Of a stretch of DNA of 64,000 nucleotides, positions 56,506-64,000 are shown piece after piece. The DNA is from Pogostemon cablin (Eukaryota > Streptophyta > Magnoliopsida > Lamiales > Lamiaceae). The notes beneath the pieces are model-generated. The model did not search any database. It saw only the letters and a list, made by a program, of their open reading frames with translations, and was not told the DNA's origin. The DNA lies in the NCBI GenBank assembly GCA_023678885.1, contig CM042979.1:22435513-22499512 (forward strand). The letters are read 5' to 3'. The translations under genes were made by a program, and so were the position numbers. Positions within the stretch are counted from its first letter, which is position 1, and the number at the start of each line of letters is the position of its first letter.

Positions 56506-58104
56506 TGATGGGTATTTTCTCAACACGCAATTTTAATCCCCAAGTATGAAGGATATCAATTGTAGTTTCGAAGGTGACCAAGTTAAATATCGAATCCACG
56601 GGACGGATAAATATTACTTTAGTTATTTTATAGCAATTATGACTATGTTGAGAATTGTAATTGTTAGTTTTTAAACTAAGTAACAATTAAAATAGCAAAT
56701 AAATAACAAGAACAAGAGAAGAGTTGTTGTGATCAAATAAGATGTTAGGTAGTTCATAAGGCCATCCAGTTTCATTCGTTAGTTCATACTTTCGTGTGTC
56801 GATGTCTGACTCTGCCTTGTGGTTTATGGACGCATCGCTAGACCATGCAAATCTATTCTATAGACACAAATAGATAAGCTTTTGACACGTGTGAGTACCC
56901 TCAGAGCAAGACGTATACTTTACCTCCCTTTCTAGGTACTATCATAATCAATTATTTCCCGTGCACTTAGTACTCTAACCCGATTTGATCTCCCTTTTTA
57001 GGTACTATAAAGTTATATTCTTAATCCTACTTGTTAACCCGAATTCAATTCAATTAACAAACATTCATATAAGACAGTTCTAATAAAAACTCGGAATCCC
57101 TTCACTTAGAATTATAACAATAAATCCTGCTCATTAGTGAACGCACTCAATCAATAACCATGTTATGCATTCAGACTCTACACAACGATTATTGATGCAC
57201 AAAACAACTATGAGTATGGATTAAAAATGCACAATCTTATATAAAATAAATCACAAGTAGTGTTGTACGGAGTATACACACGAAATACAAATCAACTCAT
57301 GAAACTTTCATAACCCTAGAACTACCGAAGTGGCTCTAGCCCATGATTGATCTAGGAACAATCATGGTTAGATGGACCAATCTTACTTGAATCTCAAGTT
57401 AAACCTCTGTCACAGCTCCTCCTAATCCCCTCTTGCGCTTCACGATCTTACGCTCTCTAAAACTCTCTAAGAGCTCCCTTGTATTGTCTGCATGAGCCTC
57501 CTTTTATACTTTTAATCACGTCTCTAGGGCTTGGAATGGGCTTTTCAAGTGATCCCACGCATTTTGGCCTTGAAAATCTGGATAAGGTAAGTTTCCGTAC
57601 GACGGTTCGACCTCAGAAACAGGTCGAACCACTGGCCACAGGTCGAACCCACTTACTGGATAATTTCTACACTTGGTTCGACTTCTTGTACAGGTCAAAC
57701 CCCTCGAGTCTTGGTTGAACCACAAACGTCGTGGTCGAATCAACTTTCTCGCGAACTGGTTCGACCATGGTTCGACCTGATAGACAGGTCGAACCCCTCG
57801 AGTCGTGGTCGAACCCCTCTCATGCACTCTTTCAATGCTGGTTCGACCTGTTAGAGAGGTCGAACCCTCCTCCAATAGGTCGAACCCACCTCTCTCCTTG
57901 GCGGTTCGCGTGGTCTCGACTTCGTCTCTTCGGTTCTTGGCACTTCCACAACGATTTGGCTATGAAAACCACTTAAATAGCTCTACTAACACCTTATTCA
58001 TGCTAATTCACAATATGTATAGGTTTTCCACCTATTTCCACCTCAAAACTCTCCAAAACTAGCACAAAACATGATGCCAAACTTATGAATTTACACACTC
58101 ATCA
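56506..58104 (-). mobile_element. 3' LTR of element J
   Basis: 1599 bp, TGATGGG...ACTCATCA, similar to the LTRs of A along its length but clearly diverged. TATAAAAG is at 57508-57501. The dyad array is at 57600-57895, with cores at 57769-57795 and 57840-57866. Confidence 0.9.
57600..57895. repeat. Dyad-word array in the LTR of element J
   Basis: Words GGTTCGACC and GGTCGAACC as in A. Two cores have the exact 10-bp stem and a 7-nt loop. It starts about 90 bp upstream of the TATA box on minus. Confidence 0.85.
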
Positions 58105-58117
58105 AACCCCCAAACTT
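58105..58117 (-). other. Polypurine tract of element J
   Basis: AAGTTTGGGGGTT on minus, next to the LTR start TGATGAG, identical to that of A. Confidence 0.85.
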
Positions 58118-59385
58118 ATATGTTGCTCGTCCCGAGGCAACCAAATCAAACCACAGGAGTCGTGTATAATTCACCAAGATCAAGTACAACACATATCACA
58201 CATGCAACTTTATTAAATCAAACAAGTATTAATTGCTTCATATATATCACTCATGCAAAACCAATCCAATCATACACCATTCGGAGTACTAAGTAATCTA
58301 GCTCACAAGATAAGTATTTATTCTCTTTCACTCAAGCGCGTGAGGCACTATATAGGCTAATATAAACACTCATATCAATCCATATTCACGCGTAACATAA
58401 GCTTAGCAAAGATCTCAAAAATCAACTTATAATCAAAAATTCACTAGGATCACAAAGGACTTGTTTTTGGTTGTAATGTTGGCTCTTTGGAAAAAGGTAG
58501 GAAAATTTAGGTAAAGTGACTTAAGACACTAGTAGAGAGTTACCTTGGAGGTTCTCGATTTCTTCTTCTTGCTGCAATATCTCCTCCAACTTCTCCTCTT
58601 CTTCTCATGGATTTTCCTTCTTTTCCGTGCATCAACATCATCTCTTTAGACAATTCGGGTACCGGTTTTAGGCACTACCCTTCTTCTCTTTATCAATCAG
58701 CTGCTCTTAAGCTTAAAGCTTCATCTTATAAGCAATCGAGGTACCAGTTTCAGGCACTACCCCTAAACAAGATTTAACCATATTCTTTTCATCCAACCAT
58801 ATTCTATCTTCCTTTTTCTTCTTGCAACACTTACTCACCTCAACTCTCTCTACCAATGAATAGGTTAATCAAGGCTCAAGTAAAGGTTTATAAGGTTTTT
58901 TACTTCGGCTACCAAAGAAAAGATTTTTAACGGCTCAACGGGGCATCCAAAGGTTAATAAGATCATTAGGAAGGACAAAATTTGGCTAAGTAACTTAATC
59001 ACAAAATAATGGCCTAAGATCATGTCCTAGCAATTTATCAATCATAAGTTTCACACAAGACTCCAAGCTAAGTTCTAGAATACGATCATATGAATGATCC
59101 TCTCAAGAATAAAACAATCATGATCAAGCATGATTATCAAGGCTCAAATCCTCACATAGGTAAATAAAATCCTAAGTACTCCTCAGATCACATAATTAAG
59201 ATCAATTCCACAAGAACTCTACATACTTATCAAATTATACATGCTTTTCATCAATAAAAATTAACACATGAACATATGAATGCACAAAATCAATAGCCCA
59301 TAAACCGAATCAAATCATACAAGTATCTCTACAGCCCAACTCATGCATCATAGAAGGACGGAATTAAGGACACACTTTCCTGGCT
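58118..59385 (-). other. 3' spacer of element J
   Basis: Non-coding and closely alignable with 17871-19100 of A. It contains two hairpins: GGGTA (58657-58661) with TACCC (58676-58680), and GAGGTA (58738-58743) with TACCCC (58758-58763), the latter with one mismatch. Loops are 14 nt. It passes directly into the dyad array, without the env-like region present in A. Confidence 0.75.
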
Positions 59386-59389
59386 TGGT

Positions 59390-59770
59390 TCGACCTTGAT
59401 TCGACCTGTGGAAGAGGTCGAATCAACTTCATCATGGTCGAATCAACATTCTGAACACCTTCTCCTTCGGTTCGGCTTGGGTTCGACCTGCTGACCAGGT
59501 CGAACCATATCGGCTTAAGTCGAACCACCCTTCTGTAAGTTTTATGTCACCAGTTCGACCTTGGTTCGACTTGCTGAACAGGTCGAACCAAGAATGTCGT
59601 GGTCGAACCGAACCTTTGGAATTCTGCTACCACTGGTTCGACCTTGGTTCGACCTGTTGATCTAGTCGAACCATCTTGCATGAGGTCAAACCACCTCTCT
59701 GGACAACTTTTGCACCACGGTTCAACTTCTTCAGCTGGGTTCAACCTCCTGGCACTGGTTGAACCTAGCT
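59390..59770. repeat. Dyad array downstream of the pro-tail in element J
   Basis: Four units spaced 83-88 bp apart. Cores are at 59480-59506, 59563-59589 and 59649-59675 (small changes). The position corresponds to 21480-21830 of A. Confidence 0.85.
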
Positions 59771-60310
59771 CCTGGAAACTCCAACATGCGTGTTCTTCAA
59801 TCCCTACACACTTCAAACTTCAAAACGAATCATTAAGTACCAACTAGAGCACAACTTCATCAAGAATTGGTTCTTCAAAAACTTATCAATCATGAGTAAC
59901 TCCGCAATCACTTAAAATACGAAATAACAAAACACCACGGAACATTAGGCAAGTTACAAAAAATCGACACATACAAATCGGTTAAAGTTTTAAATATGCC
60001 GCAAAAAATTAACTCCCCTAACAAACGTCACAAAGAAAAGATTATACTATCGGTGCTTATCAAGGTAAGTACATTAACACCCCCCCAAACTTAGTAGAAA
60101 CTATAGTAAAAACTAAGTTTGCAAAGAGATGTAATTGCCGATAAGTAAGCACTTCAAATATAAAAATTTCTTACTCACACGAAAGAAATAAAGCATTAAA
60201 ACAGGAGGGAAAGCCCCCAACAGGCGCTCATGTTTAACGTCAGAGAGTCACGACGGTACTAACTCAGAAGACTACTTGATCAAAGGATGATCATGTCGCA
60301 TCCTCACCTT
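59771..60310 (-). other. Post-pro region of element J with internal polypurine tract and hairpin
   Basis: CAAACTTAG (60086-60094) and CTAAGTTTG (60113-60121) form a hairpin with an 18-nt loop. On minus it runs into a G tract (60086-60080). At 60237-60258 the block AACGTCAGAGAGTCACGACG, found just after the integrase stop in A, is kept although integrase is missing. No gene. Confidence 0.7.
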
Positions 60311-61708
60311 CTAAAACTTTCTCCCTCTCTTATCATCCACACTTACCACCTTACCATTCTTATGCACCATACGATCAGTAGAATCTCCTTTCTCAAACTT
60401 TCTCTTCTCATTCCTGTCAATCTTCCACTCAATTTTAGAATAACTCCTATCTCCATCAAGATCAAAGTCAGGATAAGAACGAGAGCAAGGACTTTCAAAT
60501 TTGTTGGTATCCGGTGGTAAGTTAGGAGGCTTCAAGTAGGCATCATCTTCTCTTCCTTTATCTACAGTCAGCACGGCACCTTTCTCGCTCACAAAAATAT
60601 GATTATTAGAATTACCTTCATCCCATGGCCGTGTAGACTCCTCCTGGTCAATCTTCATCTTGAATTCCGAATCACCTGATGGATCTTTTTCATTGTCACC
60701 AAGATAAACATACGTCAAGTGTTCCGGTAATGGTTTCAGCTTCTCTTTCTTTTCTTCCATCGGAGTGCTCTTTCTCTCCAACGGCAAGTACTTCTCAGAC
60801 CCTTTCGCTTCTTCAGCCTTAGCTTTCTCCAATGCATACCTAGCATCACCCAAAGTAAGTAAGTTCTCAAGATATTCAATACATACCTCGTTGGAGAGTC
60901 CGTCAAGCTCCGTAGTGGGATAAGTAAGAGACTCCATCAAACATGTCTCAAGAGGATCCTTTGACAGGATCAGAGACATATCCTCCTTCACAATCTCCTC
61001 CACCACGTCAATACTATAACACTGCGACTCCATGGGCATCTTCATTGCTTTATCCAAGTTGAAAAGAACTTCTTCTTTGTTCATCTGCAATCTAAGCTCT
61101 CCTTTTTTAACATCAATCATAGCTCCAGCAATAGCAAGGAAAGGTCTCCCCAACATTAAATGGATATTATCCTTGCCATCTTCCATCTCTAGCACAAGAA
61201 AGTCCACAAGAAAGACTAGCTTCTCCACTTTGACGAGAACGTCTTCAATTATACCTTTTGGAAACGTCATCGACCTATCCGCCAATTGGAGAACCACTGT
61301 TATAGGGGTCAACTCCCCCAAACCAAGCCTCTGAAAGATGGACAACGGCATTAAATTGATGCTTGCCCCTAGATCGTACAAAGCTCGCCGTGCTGGCCCC
61401 TTTTCGATCTCACATAGAATAGTGAAGCTCCCCGGATCCTTCATCTTTTGTGGAAGCTTCCTTTGAATGATTGAGCTGCAATTCTCAGATAAATTCACCG
61501 TTTCAATTCCGGTTAAGCTCCGCTTCTTCAACAATATGTCTTTAAGAAATCGGGCATAGTACGGCATCTCCATGATTGCCTCTGAGAACGGAATGCTCAA
61601 GCTTATCTTATTCATTATCTCTGAAAACTTCTTGAACTTCTCTTCCAATCCCTTCTTTACAAGCTTGTAAGGAAACGACGGAGGTATCTTTGTTTTGGGA
61701 ATCCCCAT
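60311..61708 (-). CDS. Athila-like protease of element J with a replaced C-terminus, 465 aa
   Basis: An uninterrupted frame from ATG 61708. Residues about 30-330 match the protease block of element A, with the active site as DLGA and LMLGRPFLA. After LPEHLTYVYLGDN the sequence no longer follows A into reverse transcriptase. It continues with about 120 hydrophilic residues, rich in K, E, D and R, and stops. B shows traces of the same tail. Upstream, a shifted frame (61932-61657) continues the protein, so a 1-bp indel lies near 61700 and the true start is probably further up. It may still encode a stable protein; activity is unknown. Confidence 0.75.
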   Translation of the reverse strand: MGIPKTKIPPSFPYKLVKKGLEEKFKKFSEIMNKISLSIPFSEAIMEMPYYARFLKDILLKKRSLTGIETVNLSENCSSIIQRKLPQKMKDPGSFTILCEIEKGPARRALYDLGASINLMPLSIFQRLGLGELTPITVVLQLADRSMTFPKGIIEDVLVKVEKLVFLVDFLVLEMEDGKDNIHLMLGRPFLAIAGAMIDVKKGELRLQMNKEEVLFNLDKAMKMPMESQCYSIDVVEEIVKEDMSLILSKDPLETCLMESLTYPTTELDGLSNEVCIEYLENLLTLGDARYALEKAKAEEAKGSEKYLPLERKSTPMEEKKEKLKPLPEHLTYVYLGDNEKDPSGDSEFKMKIDQEESTRPWDEGNSNNHIFVSEKGAVLTVDKGREDDAYLKPPNLPPDTNKFESPCSRSYPDFDLDGDRSYSKIEWKIDRNEKRKFEKGDSTDRMVHKNGKVVSVDDKRGRKF

Positions 61709-61879
61709 TCATCACGATCAATCTTCTCCACTTTCTCCTTTTTGGCTCTCAATTGCTTGGCTCTCTCCCATTTTTTCTCAGCTATTATCTCTGTACTTTG
61801 CTCATTCCGAACCACTGGAGTAGCATCAACATCATCGAGAGTGTTCGGAGTAGCAACAGGCAACTTCTGGATGGGTTCG

Positions 61880-62390
61880 ACCAGGGTTCGACCTGTTGAG
61901 TAGGTCGAACCACGGCTACCTAGGTCGAACATACCTACTGGACAACTGCTCTCTTTTTAAATTTGAGGTTCAACCTGGGGTTCGACCTGTTGAGTAGGTC
62001 GAACCACAGCTACCTAGGTCGAATTGACCTACTGTACTCCTTCCGTCCTCCGGTTCGACCAAGGTTCGACCTGTTGGATAGGTCGAACCATGTCCATCGT
62101 GGTCAAACCATTGCTGCGACAAAATAGAGTGCTCCAAGTTGTGTGGTTCGACCTGGGTTCGACCTGTTGGATAGGTCAAACCATCATTGATTTGGTCGAA
62201 CCGGTGTTCTAGAAAAATAGAGTGCTCCGAATTGTGAGGTTCGACCATGGTTCGACCTGTATGCTAGGTCGAACCATCTGTAGTTTGGTCGAACCGATGC
62301 TGCGATGCCTCCTGATCATGTCCTGTGCATTGGTTTGACTTCCCTGTATGGTTTGACCTTCAATGTTGGTCGAACTATGGTCGAATCTTA
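61880..62390. repeat. Dyad array between gag and protease of element J
   Basis: Five units 84-94 bp apart, each with two GGTTCGACC and two GGTCGAACC words. Cores are at 61885-61911, 61979-62005, 62063-62089, 62156-62182 (one change) and 62249-62275. Read on minus, the array runs through the gag-pro reading frames and yields repeated peptides such as STYPTGRT and QVEPWSN. Stops occur in it. Confidence 0.88.
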
Positions 62391-63776
62391 CCCTAGACAT
62401 GTCCAAATTTAATTCTGGCCTCATAGGTCCCTCGTACTGCGTTCCCGACCTCAGTGTGATGGCGTTGCAGGTCCTTGGATTCTCAATACTTTGAGACGGG
62501 AACTTCCCCTTCTCAAGAGTTTGAGTAAGCTTGTTAACACTTCCTGCCATCTCCCCCATCAGCAATGTAAGGTCCTTCACCTGTTTAGATATAACCTCAT
62601 GGTTTGCATCGATTTTCTTTTAAAGTTAAGCCTCAAGGCGGTTCACTCTTTTATCGTTCTTGGCCATATACCTGTTCACAGTATCCTCAAAACCCGGTTT
62701 CCCTTCTTCCACCTTAGCACCCAGATCAACACCCATCGAAGGTTGAATCGCATTATTCGGATTGCTCCATGAGAACTCCGGCCTCTTAGGCTGTTGATAA
62801 CCACCCGGGGGACCACGATTATTAAAGTATCCTCGATAGTTCCCTTGGTAGTTCCAGTTTCCTTGATATGGATACCTAGTCCCTTGAATACTTTGACCCA
62901 TGGCATAGTGTGCCTCTTCCAACTCCTCTTGGATTGATCCATCATTCTTCTACTCCTGCTGCATGATTGGTACGCGCTGAGATAATTCGCTGATTTGCTT
63001 CTGTTGGGATTCAAGTAGCTTGTTGATATTGGACAAGCTAGAGACGATCTCATCCTCTCTACTTGTTTTCACCATTGCTTGTTCAACCTGAGCTACCTTC
63101 CCAAGGACATAAGTACCTCTAACTCTATTAGTTAGCCAATCCATCGAATTCATCGAAATATCTTCAAACAACTTCTCGGTCTCTACGGATGACTTTGTAA
63201 GCAATGCTCCATTAGAAGAAGCATCCAATAACACTCGTGAATCACAGTCCAATCCATTATAGAATATACTGATATATTGAGCTTTAGATAGCCCATGTTG
63301 AGGACACTTCCTAAGCATGTCCTTGAATCAATCCCATGCTTCATGAAATTTCTCACCTCCACCGATAGCAAATTGGTTAATGTCTTGCTTCATCTTAAAC
63401 ACCTTTGAAGGTGGCATGTACCTCTCCAAGAACCTTAACTGCAGTTCTCCCAAGTGGTGCACTCAGCTGCGTTGATAGTGTCGTACCAATCTCTCGTCTT
63501 TTCAGTAAGCGAGAATTTGAATAAGAGGATCTTCCTAGCATCTTCATGTTCTCCTGCATCTTTTTGAGTACTTGCATAGCCCAAGAACTTGTTCAGATGC
63601 TACTGCGGATCCTCGAAAGACCCTCCTGAAAAGGAGTTCCTTTCTATCATGCTAATAAGAGCGGGATGAAGATCGAAAGCTGAATTAGTTCCCCTCGCTC
63701 CTAGAAGCTAAAAATTTCCAGCCCCATTATTTCTGAAAACTTCTCGGATGGCTAGATTATCCGGATTCGCTGCCAT
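62209..63776 (-). pseudogene. Decayed gag of element J
   Basis: The start codon is at 63776-63774 (MAANPDNLAIREVF). Core gag motifs follow: CPQHGLSKAQ, FYNGLDCDSR, the EKLFEDISMNS stretch, then a G/Y/N/Q-rich part (PYQGNWNYQGNYRG) and AITLRSGTQYEGP. From 63318 to 62209 one frame is kept with only a few stops (near 62950 and 62626). The first third has stops and a shift. An active copy would form virus-like particles in the cytoplasm. Element A has no counterpart. Confidence 0.82.
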
Positions 63777-64000
63777 GTTGACTGTCTCTACTCCCGAATT
63801 AACTTCAGTTGTAGCTTCAATCGTCTGCGAAATCTGCTCGTCAACTTCAACTCCAAAATTCAGAGCTTCAGTTGGATCAATAGTCTTTGCCTTGCTCTTC
63901 TTCTTCTTCTTTCTTGATTATGCTCCGATCTCAGGATTATAGGGTTCAAGTTCACCTTTCTTTGATCTCGTGAGCATACACCTACAAAGAACTAGAATTA
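63777..64000 (-). other. 5' leader of element J, partial
   Basis: Sequence upstream of the gag start. PBS and 5' LTR are beyond the window. A pyrimidine-rich stretch (63890-63915) resembles that of B at 14360-14390. No gene is seen. Confidence 0.5.

Larger units (their letters stand above)
56506..64000 (-). mobile_element. Element J: Athila-like gag-pro element lacking pol and env
   Basis: Related to element A. On minus from the right edge: gag, dyad array, protease with an unusual C-terminal tail, internal polypurine tract with hairpin, dyad array, spacer with hairpins, polypurine tract and 3' LTR. The TSD candidate is ATTAG (56501-56505). The 5' LTR and PBS are outside the window. Compared with A it lacks RT, RNase H, integrase and the env-like gene. 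B has the same layout. Confidence 0.85.

Noticed and set aside
57479..58062. Several open frames rich in R, S, N and P in the LTRs of A and J
   Set aside because: They are translations of the dyad array within LTRs, appear in several frames and strands, and are not genes.
61880..62390. Regularly spaced repeats that look like a CRISPR array
   Set aside because: The words occur in both orientations within each unit, spacers are themselves related between units, and the sequence is plant retrotransposon DNA. It is a tandem dyad array.

Overview
This is plant nuclear DNA, from a eudicot as far as can be judged. The evidence is a five-exon TERMINAL EAR1-like (plant Mei2-like) gene with GT-AG introns, plant-type Ty1/copia, Athila and Tat LTR retrotransposons, Stowaway-like and hAT elements, and a plant tRNA-Asp sequence. 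The species cannot be decided from the sequence. Roughly 55 of the 64 kb is transposable-element DNA. The only gene that looks intact is the TERMINAL EAR1-like gene at 43324-40719 (minus strand).

The left 38 kb is one nest of insertions that can be unpacked from target-site duplications (TSDs) and from reading frames that resume across each insert. The oldest layer is a minus-strand LINE (pieces 37857-37135, 35757-33894 and 32213-31964). Its 5' end is fused to the start of a FAR1/FHY3-like gene fragment. The LINE was hit by solo LTR F (35758-37134, TSD GGTAA), by solo LTR E (32214-33893, TSD ACTCC, itself holding a Stowaway-like MITE) and by copia element D (LTR 30750-31963). D was split by Athila-like element B, which runs from 28150 past the left edge. 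B received copia element C (1282-9446), a plus-strand solo LTR K (about 12840-14343) and, inside its own 5' LTR, the complete Athila-like element A (16191-27881, TSD GTATC).

The middle (38-45.7 kb) is the gene island: a hAT-type element with a G-rich tract, a diverged MITE, the TERMINAL EAR1-like gene, a second copy of the MITE found in E, and AT-rich DNA with a duplicated segment.

The right part is a Tat-like Ty3/gypsy element H (3' LTR 45676-46633, integrase at about 56.5-55.4 kb on minus) with two long decayed ORF regions on the opposite strand between integrase and 3' LTR. H is interrupted by solo LTR G (53783-55169) and by Athila-like element J, which runs from 56506 past the right edge.

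The most interesting signals lie in the Athila-like elements. (1) A has a complete 72-nt tRNA-Asp sequence where an 18-nt primer-binding site should be, exactly where gag has been lost. (2) All three elements carry small hairpins with a conserved 14-nt loop and covarying stems. (3) Arrays of a 27-bp dyad (10-bp stem, 7-nt loop) recur at matching places, including just upstream of the LTR TATA box. (4) A second polypurine tract joined to a fixed-geometry hairpin follows pol. (5) A keeps pol and the env-like gene but lacks gag, whereas J and B keep gag but lack pol. An 80-bp module is also shared by copia LTRs and the Athila-like element B. Coordinates were read by eye, so junctions described as approximate may be off by some bases.
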